Shown piece by piece: positions 34,522 through 43,565 of a DNA stretch of 64,000 nt. Both the position numbers and the translations under genes were made by a program. The stretch's first letter is position 1. Every line of letters begins with the position of its first letter. Source of the stretch: Actinomadura luteofluorescens (GTDB lineage Bacteria; Actinomycetota; Actinomycetes; Streptosporangiales; Streptosporangiaceae); NCBI RefSeq assembly GCF_013409365.1, contig NZ_JACCBA010000001.1, positions 4,898,001 through 4,962,000 on the forward strand, read 5' to 3'. The notes beneath the pieces are model-generated. The model was not told the origin of the DNA, did no database searches, and saw only the letters and a list, made by a program, of their open reading frames with translations.

Positions 34522-34899
34522 ATGACGAACAAGGACATCGTTCAGCAGGCACTTTCCGAACTGCTCGCCACGGGCAGCACCGACGGGCTCCGATCTCTGC
34601 TCAGTGACGACTTCATGCACCACCGCCCGGACGCCTCCACCACCAAGGACGAATGGCTCGACGCCGTCCAGGCGGCGCTCACCCCCCTCGCCGGGATGCA
34701 GGTCGAGATCCGCCACCTCCTGGCCGACGGCGAGCACGTGGTGCTGCACACGCGGCGCCGGCTCCCGGACGGCCCGGAGATAGCGGTCGTCGACATCTGG
34801 CGTATCGACGAGGGCCTGATCATCGAAGCCTGGGAGCTCATAGAGCCGGTGGCCCACGCCGCCGCCAACCTCACCTGGTGGGCCCCCGCCGCAGTCTGA
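34522..34899 (+). CDS. SnoaL-like / NTF2-fold protein
   Basis: 125-residue cystatin-like fold protein. The pattern MTNKDIVQQALSELLATGST, DDFMHHRPDAS, WLDAVQAALTPLAGMQVEIR and VVDIWRIDEGLIIEAWE matches the SnoaL-like polyketide-cyclase family, often found as stand-alone proteins of unknown substrate. The divergent XRE regulator probably controls it. Confidence 0.85.
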   Translation: MTNKDIVQQALSELLATGSTDGLRSLLSDDFMHHRPDASTTKDEWLDAVQAALTPLAGMQVEIRHLLADGEHVVLHTRRRLPDGPEIAVVDIWRIDEGLIIEAWELIEPVAHAAANLTWWAPAAV

Positions 34900-34917
34900 C
34901 CCCCGACTGGACGACGC

Positions 34918-34963
34918 GCTGGAGAAGGCCGTCGCCGCGTGTGAGACGGCGGCCTTCTCCAGC
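34918..34963 (+). terminator. Stem-loop terminator after the SnoaL-like gene
   Basis: GCTGGAGAAGGCC (34918-34930) and GGCCTTCTCCAGC (34951-34963) form a perfect 13-bp stem, with GCCGTC and GACGGC possibly extending it. No T tract follows. It lies 19 nt after the stop codon. The next 217 nt up to the methyltransferase hold only two small hairpins (near 35109-35133 and 35139-35162). Confidence 0.75.
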
Positions 34964-35180
34964 GGGCCGAGCTGATCGGGCCGGTGAGAGCAGGACAGCC
35001 GGGGGCGGCTTCAGCGGCGAGGTCTCCGATCCCCTTATCAGAAGAAGGCGTCTCAAGGAGTGAGATCCGCGGTGGTGGAAGGTCGATGCGCGCGTACGGT
35101 TTACCGCAGCTTCGCTTTCTGGTCCTGCGAAGCCAGGCGGTCCGTCGCTCTGCTGGCGGACCTACGCAAAGGAGACACAA

Positions 35181-35981
35181 GTGGAAGTCAATTCGCCGGG
35201 CACCAGGCCCGGTTCGAATAGCGAGTTCCCCTGGGACAACTTCGACCCGGACACGTACCACGGGAACAATTACGGGAAGATGCTCCTCCCGGACCGCAAG
35301 ATCCTCACGCGAGGAGTCAGCTGGTTCAACCGGGTCGCGCTGTGGCGCTACTCCGAGGGGATGGGGCAGTTCGCCCACGGAGTCGACGTCGGCCCCGGGT
35401 CGAACCTCTACCCCACCCTCAGCATGCTCGCGTACTGCCGCAAGATCACGCTCATCGAGTACGGTGCGGCCAACGTCGAGTACCTGAGGAAGGAGATCCA
35501 GTACCTCAGCGACTCGTGGCGGCCGTTCTGGGCCGTCATCTCGCGGTTCGCCGGCGGTCGCGACTTCGAGTGGGCCCGGCGCACGCTGCGTGAGCGCGTC
35601 ACGGTCGTGCAGGGGAACATCTTCACCGATCTCCCCGTCGGAGAGTTCGACATCGGGACGATGCACTTCGTCGCCGAGTCGCTCACCAAGGAACCGAAGG
35701 AAGTCCGGTACGGCGTCCGCAACTTCACGAGGTCCCTCCGACGGAAGAGTCCCTTCGCCATGGCCAACATGGCGGGGTCCCGCGGGTACTGGGTCGGGGA
35801 CGTGTGGTTCCCGGCCGCGCCGGTGACCGCGGAGGACGTGGAGTGGATGCTCGACCTGCTCGCCCTCGAGAAGTGGGTCGAGGAGATCGCGAAGGACGGT
35901 CCGTCCGTCCACCTCGACGCCGAGGGGAAGCCCATGGACGACTACTCGGGCTACCTGGTGTCGACGGGCCTGTCCTTCTGA
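35181..35981 (+). CDS. SAM-dependent methyltransferase (SCO2525-like)
   Basis: 266-residue protein like the SCO2525 family of methyltransferases. The SAM-binding region reads GVDVGPGSNLYPTLSMLAYC then ITLIEYGAANVEYLR (acidic residue for the ribose), with a later FDIGTMHFVAESL segment. The N-terminal YHGNNYGKMLLPD resembles the NNMT/PNMT type. The substrate is unknown; SCO2525-like genes often sit alone beside small regulators. AAAGGAG before the GTG fixes the start. Confidence 0.82.
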   Translation: MEVNSPGTRPGSNSEFPWDNFDPDTYHGNNYGKMLLPDRKILTRGVSWFNRVALWRYSEGMGQFAHGVDVGPGSNLYPTLSMLAYCRKITLIEYGAANVEYLRKEIQYLSDSWRPFWAVISRFAGGRDFEWARRTLRERVTVVQGNIFTDLPVGEFDIGTMHFVAESLTKEPKEVRYGVRNFTRSLRRKSPFAMANMAGSRGYWVGDVWFPAAPVTAEDVEWMLDLLALEKWVEEIAKDGPSVHLDAEGKPMDDYSGYLVSTGLSF

Positions 35982-36093
35982 ACCCAGCCTCGGCCGGTGA
36001 ATGAGGCCGGCCGGGGCCCGAGCCGTGGGTCCGCACATCGTGCGGGCCCACTTGGTCCTCGCCAGGCGCCGCCCGCTCGCGTCGCGACTTCCG

Positions 36094-37002
36094 TCAGACG
36101 ACGCGATGGAGGAGGCCGTCGCCGCGCGCGAGGCGGCGGCAGTTCTCCGCGGCGACCGCGAAGTAGCGGTCCCACGTCTCGCGCGTCAGCCATGCCACGT
36201 GCGGCATGACGACCACGCTGTCGAGGGCCAGCAGCGGGTTCCCCGCGTCCACGGGCTCCTTCTCGAACACGTCCAGCCCCGCGCCGCCGAGGCGCCCCGA
36301 CGCGAGCGCCTCCACCAGCGCCGCTTCGTCGATCACCGCGCCGCGCGCCGTGTTCACCACGATCGCGCCCTCCGGCAGGAGCGCGAGCCTTTCGGCGTTC
36401 AGCAGGTGGCGGGTCTCGTCCGTCAGGGGAATGTGCACCGACACGATGTCGCTCGCACGCAGCAGCTCGTCCAGTTCCCGCCAGGCCGGATCGTCGCGCC
36501 GGGGCCGCCTGGTCGTGTAGACGACGGTCGCCCCGATCGCCTCCAGCATGCCGCGCAGCAGGGTCGCGATCTCGCCGCCGCCGAGGAGGCCGACCGTCCG
36601 TCCGGCCAGCTCGCCGCCCACCAGGGACCGGTCGGCGGGCCATCCCTCGCCGCGCCGCGTCCGCGCGTCGAACGGCACGACCCGCCGCAGGGCCGCCAGC
36701 ATCAGCAGCAGCGACGTCTCCGCGACGGCCTGCGCGTTGCGGCCCGGCATGTTCGCGACCGCGATCCCGCGTTCGGCCGCCGCGTCCAGGTCGATGGTGT
36801 TCACGCCCGTGCCGAGCTTCTGGATCAGCTTCAGCTTCGGCGCCCGGTCCATGTCGGCGGCCGTCACCGGGCGCAGCACGTGCCAGAGCACCTCCGTGTC
36901 CGGCAGCAGCTCGCCGAACCGCGCGTCGTCCTGCTCCGAGCAGCTCACGATGTCGAGCCCGTGCTCCTCGTGATCCATGTCGTAGTGCAGCAGCACTCGC
37001 AT
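36094..37002 (-). CDS. D-isomer-specific 2-hydroxyacid dehydrogenase, NAD-binding
   Basis: 302-residue dehydrogenase. LGTGVNTIDLDAA starts the catalytic domain; the nucleotide loop is VGLLGGGEIATLL (GGG in place of the usual GxGxxG); VVNTARGAVIDEAAL holds the catalytic Arg, EKEPVD the Glu, and MPHVAWLTRETWDRY the His. Such enzymes reduce 2-keto acids or act on phosphoglycerate-like substrates. It is divergent from the nitronate monooxygenase. Substrate not identifiable. Confidence 0.9.
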   Translation of the reverse strand: MRVLLHYDMDHEEHGLDIVSCSEQDDARFGELLPDTEVLWHVLRPVTAADMDRAPKLKLIQKLGTGVNTIDLDAAAERGIAVANMPGRNAQAVAETSLLLMLAALRRVVPFDARTRRGEGWPADRSLVGGELAGRTVGLLGGGEIATLLRGMLEAIGATVVYTTRRPRRDDPAWRELDELLRASDIVSVHIPLTDETRHLLNAERLALLPEGAIVVNTARGAVIDEAALVEALASGRLGGAGLDVFEKEPVDAGNPLLALDSVVVMPHVAWLTRETWDRYFAVAAENCRRLARGDGLLHRVV

Positions 37003-37100
37003 GCCGACCCCTTCTCTCCCGCCGACCCCGCCGTCACCACCCGGCGTCCCCCGCGATTATGGTGCGAATGATGACCAGGAACCGGACCGAGGTGAGCGCC

Positions 37101-38096
37101 ATGTGGACGGAACTGCCGATCGTGCAGGCCCCGATGGCGGGCGGGCCGTCGACGCCCGAGCTCGCCGCCGCCGTCTCGAACGCGGGCGGTCTCGGCTTCC
37201 TCGCCGCCGGCTACAGGACGCCCGATGCCATGCGCGCCGACATCGCCGCCACGCGCGAGCTGACGTCCCGCCCGTTCGGGATGAACGTCTTCATGCCGTC
37301 CCTGGACGAGATCGACCCGGCCGCCGTCGCCGCCTACCGCGACCTCCTCGCCCCCGAGGCCGCCCGCCTCGGCGTGGAGCCGGGCACCCCGGGCGCCCGC
37401 GACGACGCCTACGACGCGAAGATCGCCGACCTGGTGGCGGATCCGCCGGCGCTCGTCAGCTTCACGTTCGGCTGCCCCGCCCCGGACGTGATACGCGCCC
37501 TCAAGGACCGCGGCGCCACCGTCGTCGTCACCGTGACCTCCGCGAACGAGGCCCGCCACGCGTCCGGCGCCGACGCGCTCTGCGTCCAGGGTTCCGAGGC
37601 CGGAGGCCACCGGGGCTCGTTCACCAACACCCTCGAGGACTTGCTGCCGCTGCGCGCGCTGCTCCCGGCGGTTCGCAAGGTCACCCGGCAGCCCCTCATC
37701 GCCGCCGGGGGCCTGGCCACGGCCGCCGACGTCGCCGAGATCCTCTCCCTCGGCGCCGTCGCCGCCCAGCTCGGCACGGCGTTCCTGCGCTGCCCGGAAA
37801 GCGGGGCCAGCGCCGTTCACAAGGCCGCCCTGACCGATCCCCGTTACACCTCCACCGCGGTGACCAGGGTGTTCAGCGGACGCCCCGCGCGCGGCCTGAT
37901 CAACCGCTTCCTCATCGAGCACTCGGGGGAAGCCCCCGCCGCCTACCCGGACGTCCACTACGTGACGGCACCCCTGCGCCGTGCGTCCGCCGCCCAGGGA
38001 GACCCGGACAACGTCAACCTCTGGGCAGGCGAGGCGTTCCGCGAAACGACCGAAGCCCCCGCCGCCGACCTGGTGGCAGCACTGGCCCCCGCCTAA
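37101..38096 (+). CDS. Nitronate monooxygenase family protein (2-nitropropane dioxygenase-like)
   Basis: FMN-dependent TIM-barrel oxidase of 331 residues. VQAPMAGGPSTPELAAAVSNAGG is the N-terminal FMN segment; QGSEAGGHRGSF is the conserved FMN phosphate loop with His; AAGGLATAADVAEILSLGA binds FMN too. It is probably an oxidative detoxifier of nitronates or a related enzyme. ATG 37101 follows GAGGTGA; an ATG ten codons earlier is possible. Confidence 0.9.
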   Translation: MWTELPIVQAPMAGGPSTPELAAAVSNAGGLGFLAAGYRTPDAMRADIAATRELTSRPFGMNVFMPSLDEIDPAAVAAYRDLLAPEAARLGVEPGTPGARDDAYDAKIADLVADPPALVSFTFGCPAPDVIRALKDRGATVVVTVTSANEARHASGADALCVQGSEAGGHRGSFTNTLEDLLPLRALLPAVRKVTRQPLIAAGGLATAADVAEILSLGAVAAQLGTAFLRCPESGASAVHKAALTDPRYTSTAVTRVFSGRPARGLINRFLIEHSGEAPAAYPDVHYVTAPLRRASAAQGDPDNVNLWAGEAFRETTEAPAADLVAALAPA

Positions 38097-38111
38097 GGCC
38101 CGACCCCGCCC

Positions 38112-38312
38112 GACGTCGCCGCGTCGAAGGACCGCGACGCGGCGCGCCCGCCCGTAATCCAGGTGCCGGACGTCGGAATCCATGCCACGCTCAAGCGACT
38201 CCGCCGCCCGAGCCCCCGCGACGGCTTCGACGAGATCCGCATCGTCGGCCACGACGGCGACGGAGGGTTCGTCGTCGCCCGGCCCGAGGAGCCCCTCGAT
38301 GAAGGATCTTGA
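38112..38312 (+). pseudogene. 3' remnant of an unidentified gene upstream of the Thg1-like gene
   Basis: An open frame with no start codon ends at TGA 38310-38312 and overlaps the Thg1 start. It reads ARPPVIQVPDVGIHATLKRL then RRPSPRDGFDEIRIVGHDGD. The pattern resembles the C-terminal part of P-loop kinases of the polynucleotide-kinase type, but this is uncertain. The gene body is missing; the nitronate monooxygenase ends just upstream. It could be a truncated partner of Thg1, and the Thg1 ribosome site lies inside it. Confidence 0.4.
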
Positions 38313-39048
38313 AGCGCGGATGCGCGCCCGCGAGTGGTTCCACTCCCTGACCCTGCTCCCCGGCGCCTGGGCCGTCGTCCGCGTGGACGGCCGGTCGTTC
38401 TCCCGCCTCACCGAGGCGAACTTCGACAAGCCGTTCGACCAGCGCTTCTCCGACCTCATGGTCGATACCGCGACGACCCTGCTCACCGAGCTCGGCGGAC
38501 GGTACGCCTACACCCAGAGCGACGAGATCTCCGTCGTCCTCGACCCCGCCTTCGACCTGTTCGGCCGCGAGGTGGAGAAGCTCGTGTCGCTGTCGGCGGG
38601 CATCGCCACCGCCGCCTTCACCCACGCCGCCGGGCAGCCCGCCGTCTTCGACGGCCGCGTCTGGATGGGCGCCACCGTCGACGACGTCCACGGCTACATC
38701 ACCTGGCGCCGGACCAACGCGGCGCACTGCGCACTGAACTCATTGTGCTACTGGACCCTGCGCAAGGAAGGGCTGTCCGCGCGGCGGGCCACCCGGGAGC
38801 TGGAGCGGACGTCCGCCGACGACAGGGTGGCGTTGCTCTCCTCGCGCGGAATCGACTTCAACGACGTCCCCACCTGGCAGCGTCACGGCATTGACCTCTG
38901 GTGGGAGACGTACGAGAAGACGGGCCACGATCCCATCCGCGACACGTACGTGACCACCACCCGCCGCCGGATCCGCACTGAACGCGACGAATCCATGACG
39001 GGCACCTACCACGACCTCATCGACGTGCTCCTGCGGCCGACCACCTGA
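38299..39048 (+). CDS. tRNA-His guanylyltransferase family protein (Thg1-like 3'-5' polymerase)
   Basis: 249-residue protein of the Thg1 superfamily, which adds nucleotides to RNA 5' ends in the 3'-5' direction. WAVVRVDGRSFSRLTEANF carries the first metal Asp (D30), and YAYTQSDEISVVLDP carries D75 and E76; these correspond to human D29, D76 and E77. AAHCALNSLCYWTL matches the following helix. Bacteria encode the -1 G of tRNA-His, so a role in tRNA or RNA 5' repair (a Thg1-like protein) is more likely. GAGGAG precedes the ATG. Confidence 0.88.
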   Translation: MKDLEARMRAREWFHSLTLLPGAWAVVRVDGRSFSRLTEANFDKPFDQRFSDLMVDTATTLLTELGGRYAYTQSDEISVVLDPAFDLFGREVEKLVSLSAGIATAAFTHAAGQPAVFDGRVWMGATVDDVHGYITWRRTNAAHCALNSLCYWTLRKEGLSARRATRELERTSADDRVALLSSRGIDFNDVPTWQRHGIDLWWETYEKTGHDPIRDTYVTTTRRRIRTERDESMTGTYHDLIDVLLRPTT

Positions 39049-39054
39049 CCACGC

Positions 39055-39408
39055 CTAGGAGCCCCAGTCCCACAGGGCCTGGAGCACCGGCCCAAGGCGG
39101 CGGCCCTGCGGTGTGAGCGTGTACTGCGTGCGCGGCGGCCAGCCCGCCTTTCGCTCCCGTTCGAGGACGCCCGCCTGGACGAGATGGGACAGGCGGTCGG
39201 CGAGCACCTTGTCGGACAGGGCGGGGAGGGCCTGCCGCAGCTCGCTGTACGAGCGGTCGCCCCGCAGGAGCTCGCGGATCACCAGCGTCGTCCAGCGCCC
39301 GCGCAGCACGTCGAGGGTGATCTCCACAGGGCAGGACGGGGTGGGCTCCGCCGCGTCCGCGCGCGGATCGTCGGGCAGCCCCGGGTGGCTGACCGTTTGG
39401 TGAGTCAC
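39055..39408 (-). CDS. HxlR-family transcriptional regulator
   Basis: 117-residue winged-helix regulator. LRGRWTTLVIRELLRGDRSYSELRQALPALSDKVLADRLSHLVQAGVLER is the typical HxlR DNA-binding segment. CPVEIT holds a Cys before helix 1, as in several redox- or aldehyde-sensing HxlR proteins. AGGAGG precedes the GTG. It is divergent from the SnoaL-like gene (54 nt), its probable target. Confidence 0.92.
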   Translation of the reverse strand: MTHQTVSHPGLPDDPRADAAEPTPSCPVEITLDVLRGRWTTLVIRELLRGDRSYSELRQALPALSDKVLADRLSHLVQAGVLERERKAGWPPRTQYTLTPQGRRLGPVLQALWDWGS

Positions 39409-39462
39409 GAGAGCGCCTCCTAGCGTTTCGCGTCCCGATCCTGTCTACCCGGAAGGACGACG

Positions 39463-39849
39463 ATGCGCCCATTGGCCGAACGCCCCGAGGACGTCCCGCA
39501 CGTGTTCGCCGACCGCTTCAACGGCGGCGACCCGGCGGCGGTCGCCGCCGTGTACGAGGAGGGGGCGGTGTTCGTCCCCGAACCGGGCACCCCGCTGACC
39601 GGCGCCGACGCCCACGCCGCCAACGCCCGCTTCATGGCCCTCGGCCTGCCGATCAAGGTGAGCCCCCGCCACGTCTACTCCGCCGGCGACCTCGCCCTGC
39701 TGATCGTCGACTGGGTGATCGAAGGCCCGTCGAGGGAGGGCCCGGTCCGCATCGAGGGCACCGCCACCGACGTCGCCCGCCGAGGCCCGGACGGCCGCTG
39801 GCGCTACGCCGTCGACAACCCCTTCGGCACGTCCGCGCCCGGCGGGTAG
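39463..39849 (+). CDS. SnoaL-like / NTF2-fold small protein
   Basis: 128-residue member of the NTF2-like superfamily: VFADRFNGGDPAAVAAVYEEGAVFVPEPG, TGADAHAANARFM and DWVIEGPSREGPVRIEGTATDVARRGPDGRWRYAVDNPFG, the common ketosteroid-isomerase-like pattern. Probably regulated by the divergent HxlR protein. Function unknown. Confidence 0.84.
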   Translation: MRPLAERPEDVPHVFADRFNGGDPAAVAAVYEEGAVFVPEPGTPLTGADAHAANARFMALGLPIKVSPRHVYSAGDLALLIVDWVIEGPSREGPVRIEGTATDVARRGPDGRWRYAVDNPFGTSAPGG

Positions 39850-40016
39850 CCCGGAAACGGACGTGCTGGCTTCCGTGAAACGTTTGGCCAGGTGAACGTG
39901 CGCGGCGAAGTCATCGGGAAGAAATTCAGGGGGCGTGTCGATCGCGGCCGTCCTCCGTTCGACCTAGGGATGAGAGGGTCCCGCCGAGGGGCCCGGACGC
40001 ATACGGAGAAAAAGCC

Positions 40017-40433
40017 ATGAAGTACATGCTGATCATGCGGGCGACCGACGAGGCCTACGCGGGCATGATGGACACGGACCCCGCCGAGATGATCGAGACC
40101 GTGGGCCGGTTCAACCAGGAGCTGATCCGGGCCGGCGTGCTGCTCGCCGCGGAGGGCCTCGACGACCCGTCCGAGAGCGTGGTCGTCGACCACTCCTCCG
40201 AGCCGCCCGCGGTCACCGACGGTCCGTACGGCGAGACGAAGGAACTGTTCGGCGGGTTCTACATCCTCAACGTGGCCTCGAAGGAGGAGGCCGTCGAGTG
40301 GGCGAAGCGGGCGCCGGCCCGTCCCGGCTTCAAGACCGAGATCCGCCGCGTCCCCACCATCGACGAGTTCCCGCAGGACAACGAGTGGATCGAGAAGGAG
40401 CGGGCCTGGCGCGAGGCGACCGGCCAGCTGTGA
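40017..40433 (+). CDS. YCII/DGPF-domain protein
   Basis: 138-residue YCII-like protein. MKYMLIMRATDEAYAGM opens it and TDGPYGETKELFGGFYILNV is the DGPFxETKE-type motif. These small proteins are the standard genetic partners of ECF42 sigma factors, and the next gene is one. GGAGAAAAAG precedes the ATG; its stop overlaps the sigma factor start by one base (TGATG). Confidence 0.93.
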   Translation: MKYMLIMRATDEAYAGMMDTDPAEMIETVGRFNQELIRAGVLLAAEGLDDPSESVVVDHSSEPPAVTDGPYGETKELFGGFYILNVASKEEAVEWAKRAPARPGFKTEIRRVPTIDEFPQDNEWIEKERAWREATGQL

Positions 40434-41707
40434 TGGGCGACCCCACCGGACGCGAGGCCGTCGCCGCCGTCTGGCGGATCGAGTCGGCGCGGATCGTCGG
40501 CGCCCTCGCCCGCTACACCGGCGACTTCGCGCTGGCCGAGGACCTCGCCCAGGAGGCGCTGGCCGAGGCGCTCGTGACGTGGCCGCGCGACGGCGTCCCC
40601 CGCAATCCGTCGGGGTGGCTGCTCACCGTGGGGCGGCGGCGCGCGATCGACGCGTTCCGCCGCCGCTCCGCCCTCGACGAACGGTACGCCGCCCTCGCCC
40701 ACGACCTGGACGAGGGCGGCGCCGCCACCGGACGCCCGCCCGAGAAGGACGACGACGTGCTCTGGGACCCCGACCGGATCGACGACGACGTGCTCGCGCT
40801 CATGTTCGTCTCCTGCCACCCGGTCCTGTCGCGGGAGGCGCGGATCGCGCTGACGCTGCGCGTGGTCGGCGGCCTGACGAGCGACGAGATCGCGCGAGCG
40901 TTTCTGGTGCCGACCGCGACCGTCCAGGCCCGGATCACCCGCGCGAAGAAGACCCTCGGCGCGGCGCGGGTCCCGTTCGGGGTGCCGCCGGCCGGGGAGC
41001 GGGCCGAGCGCCTCCCCTCCGTCCTCAACGTCGTCTACCTGATCTTCACCGAGGGCTCCACGGCCAGCTCGGGCGGCGAGCTGATCAGGTTCGACCTCGC
41101 GGGCGAGGCGGCGCGCCTGGCCCGCGTCCTGGCCCGGCTGATGCCGGACGAGCCGGAGGTCCACGGCCTGCTGGCGCTGCTGGAGTTGACCGCCGCGCGC
41201 TTCCCCGCCCGCACCGCCCCGGACGGCGGGCCGGTGCTGCTGGAGCACCAGGACCGCACCCGCTGGGACGGCGCCGCGATCCACCGGGGACGCGCCGCCC
41301 TGTCCCGCGCGGAGAAGGCGGGCCGCGGCCTCGGCCCCTACGGCCTCCAGGCGGCGATCGCCGAATGCCACGCCCTCGCCCCGTCGGTGGCAGAGACCGA
41401 CTGGGACCGCATCGTCCTCCTCTACGAGGCCCTGGGCCGCCTGGCGCCGTCCCCGGTCGTCGACCTCAACAGGGCCGTAGCGGTCTCCATGGCGAAGGGC
41501 CCTGCCGCCGCGCTCGCCATCGTCGACGACCTGGCGGCCTCAGGCGCCCTCGCGAACTCCCACCTCCTCCCGAGCGTCCGAGGCGAACTCCTCACCCGCC
41601 TGGGCCGCCCCGAAGAAGCCCGCACCGAACTGGAGCAAGCCGTCGAACTCGCGGCCAACGACCGCGAGCGCGCCCTCCTCCAACGCAAACTCGCCGCCCT
41701 CCCCTGA
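40433..41707 (+). CDS. ECF RNA polymerase sigma factor, ECF42-type with C-terminal TPR extension
   Basis: 424-residue ECF sigma factor. Region 2 is IVGALARYTGDFALAEDLAQEALAEAL; region 4 is SREARIALTLRVVGGLTSDEIARAF with TVQARITRAKK. The long C-terminal extension (about 200-424) contains the SnoaL/TPR-like domain typical of ECF42. Known ECF42 sigmas control the adjacent DGPF gene through this extension instead of an anti-sigma factor; here the gene overlaps the YCII gene. Confidence 0.92.
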   Translation: MGDPTGREAVAAVWRIESARIVGALARYTGDFALAEDLAQEALAEALVTWPRDGVPRNPSGWLLTVGRRRAIDAFRRRSALDERYAALAHDLDEGGAATGRPPEKDDDVLWDPDRIDDDVLALMFVSCHPVLSREARIALTLRVVGGLTSDEIARAFLVPTATVQARITRAKKTLGAARVPFGVPPAGERAERLPSVLNVVYLIFTEGSTASSGGELIRFDLAGEAARLARVLARLMPDEPEVHGLLALLELTAARFPARTAPDGGPVLLEHQDRTRWDGAAIHRGRAALSRAEKAGRGLGPYGLQAAIAECHALAPSVAETDWDRIVLLYEALGRLAPSPVVDLNRAVAVSMAKGPAAALAIVDDLAASGALANSHLLPSVRGELLTRLGRPEEARTELEQAVELAANDRERALLQRKLAALP

Positions 41708-41716
41708 GACGATGGG

Positions 41717-42505
41717 TCAGAACAGGCCCGGCATGTAGGGGGCGCCGTTCGCGCGGATTCCGCGCGCCACGGCCGTCGCCCTTGCCTCCCCACGCGGATG
41801 CCCGGCCTGCCCGGCCTTGCGGAAGTACTCCTCGGCCCCGGCCATGTCGTTCTTGTGCTCGCAGCGGACACCGAGGTTGAACAGGGAGTCCGGGTCACCC
41901 GCAGCCGCGCCCTTCTCCCACCATTCATCGGCCTCCTCGCGCCGGCCCTGGGAGTAGAGATGGTTGGCGAGGGCGCTGAGCGCGCGGCCATTGCCCTTCT
42001 CGGCGGCGCGCCGAAGCCATTCCTCGGACTCCTCCGCCCGCCCCATCTCACCGAGCGCCAGACCGAGGTTGGTCATCGAGTCGGTGTGCCCGTCCTCGGC
42101 CGCGATACGGAAGTGCTCGGCGGCCCCTTGCCGGTCACCACGGCGGATCAGCAGCATCCCGAGATTGTGCCGAGCGCCGACCTCACCCGCCTCGGCCGCC
42201 TTGCGGTACCAGCTCTCGGCCTCCTCGCCCCGGCCCTGGTCCGAACAGAGGATGCCCAGGTTCAGTTGCCCGACCCGATCGCCCGCGTCGGCCGCCGCCC
42301 GCCACCACCGCTCGGCCTCGCTCTCGTCCCGCCCCACGACCAGGATGCCGAGATTGAGCATCGCGCTGACGTGCCCCGCCTCGGCGGCCGCCCTGAACAG
42401 CCGCTCGGCCTCCCGCACCTGCCCCTGCTCCTGAAGCGCCTTCGCCTCCTGGAACTCGGCCTCTCCACTACCGGTCTCCACACCGTCCCCTTCCGTGATC
42501 ACCAT
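41717..42505 (-). CDS. Sel1-like/TPR repeat protein
   Basis: 262-residue protein built of about six 34-36-residue repeats of the type ERLFRAAAEAGHVSAMLNLG, the Sel1 pattern for protein-protein scaffolds. No signal peptide or catalytic domain. It is divergent from the ADP-ribosylglycohydrolase gene. ATG 42505 was chosen because the repeats begin shortly after; earlier in-frame codons give non-homologous sequence. Confidence 0.83.
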   Translation of the reverse strand: MVITEGDGVETGSGEAEFQEAKALQEQGQVREAERLFRAAAEAGHVSAMLNLGILVVGRDESEAERWWRAAADAGDRVGQLNLGILCSDQGRGEEAESWYRKAAEAGEVGARHNLGMLLIRRGDRQGAAEHFRIAAEDGHTDSMTNLGLALGEMGRAEESEEWLRRAAEKGNGRALSALANHLYSQGRREEADEWWEKGAAAGDPDSLFNLGVRCEHKNDMAGAEEYFRKAGQAGHPRGEARATAVARGIRANGAPYMPGLF

Positions 42506-42613
42506 GTTCGGACCATTCCGGCCCCGGAACGGTTCCCGCCTGCGCCTGGGGTTCCCTATAGGCTGCCGCGGAAGCGACACCCACCGCGCCCCACCCCAGT
42601 CGGGACCCTTGCT

Positions 42614-43522
42614 GTGAACGACGACCAACGCCTCGCGCCGGCTCCCGAACGCGCAGCCGCGCTCATGCACGCGTCCCTGGCGGGCCTGTCGGTCGGGGAC
42701 GCGTTCGGAGACCAGTTCTTCCTGCACGCCAACCGGCACCTCACCGCGGCGGACGTCCCTTCACCGCCGTGGGAGTGGAGCGACGACACCGAGATGGCCT
42801 GCTCGGTCGTCGCCTGCCTGCGCCGTCACGGACGCGTCGACCAGGACGTTCTCGCCGCCTCGTTCGCCGCGCGCATGGACACCGGCCGCCGCTACGGCGC
42901 CGGCGCCCTGGAACTCCTCGAACGCATCCGCGACGGACACCCGTGGCGGGCCGCCACGGCCGAGTCCTTCGGAGGCAACGGCTCCTTCGGCAACGGCGCC
43001 GCCATGCGTGTCGCCCCCCTCGGCGCCTTCTTCGCCGGCGACCCGGCGCGCGCCGCCGCGGAGGCCGCCCTCCAGGCCGAGATCACCCATGCCCACGCCG
43101 AAGGGGTCGCCGGCGCCGTCGCCGTCGCGGTGGCCGCCTCCCTCGCCGCCGCCGGAACCGCCGAGAACCCGATCGAGGCGGCACTCGATCACGTCCCCGG
43201 AACCTACGTCCGGCGGGGCCTCCAACGCGCCCGCCGCCTTGGGAAGGCGACACCCGAGCAAGCGGCACGAGCGCTGGGCAACGGATCGCGCATCACCGCC
43301 CAGGACACCGTGCCGTTCGCGCTCTGGGCGTCCACCCGCCACCTGGACGATTACCCGAGCGGCATCCGGGCCTGCGTCACGGCCGGCGGCGACATGGACA
43401 CCACCGCCGCGATCGTCGGCGGCATCATCGCCGCCCGCACCGGAACCGACGGCATCCCACCGGCCTGGCTCGAGCACCGCGAACCCCTCCCCGGCTGGCT
43501 GGAGAACTGCCCGGCAGCCTGA
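42614..43522 (+). CDS. ADP-ribosylglycohydrolase family protein
   Basis: 302-residue DraG-type hydrolase that removes ADP-ribose from modified proteins or nucleic acids. Metal-binding motifs are ASLAGLSVGDAFGDQ, PWEWSDDTEMACSV and, near the C-terminus, TAGGDMDTTAAIVGGIIAA with the paired Asp ligands. Residues around FGNGAAMRVAPLGAFF are the usual helix. It starts at GTG 42614; a TATAGG-like element at 42557 could be its promoter. Target not known. Confidence 0.9.
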   Translation: MNDDQRLAPAPERAAALMHASLAGLSVGDAFGDQFFLHANRHLTAADVPSPPWEWSDDTEMACSVVACLRRHGRVDQDVLAASFAARMDTGRRYGAGALELLERIRDGHPWRAATAESFGGNGSFGNGAAMRVAPLGAFFAGDPARAAAEAALQAEITHAHAEGVAGAVAVAVAASLAAAGTAENPIEAALDHVPGTYVRRGLQRARRLGKATPEQAARALGNGSRITAQDTVPFALWASTRHLDDYPSGIRACVTAGGDMDTTAAIVGGIIAARTGTDGIPPAWLEHREPLPGWLENCPAA

Positions 43523-43565
43523 CACCCGGCGATGGGGGTGGCGGTACGTCGGCCGCACTCGACCT

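Noticed and set aside
35109..35162. Two short hairpins (GCTTCGC/GCGAAGC and GGTCCG/CGGACC) before the methyltransferase gene, considered as a riboswitch
   Set aside because: They match no known aptamer core and are too short for more than a chance stem in GC-rich DNA.
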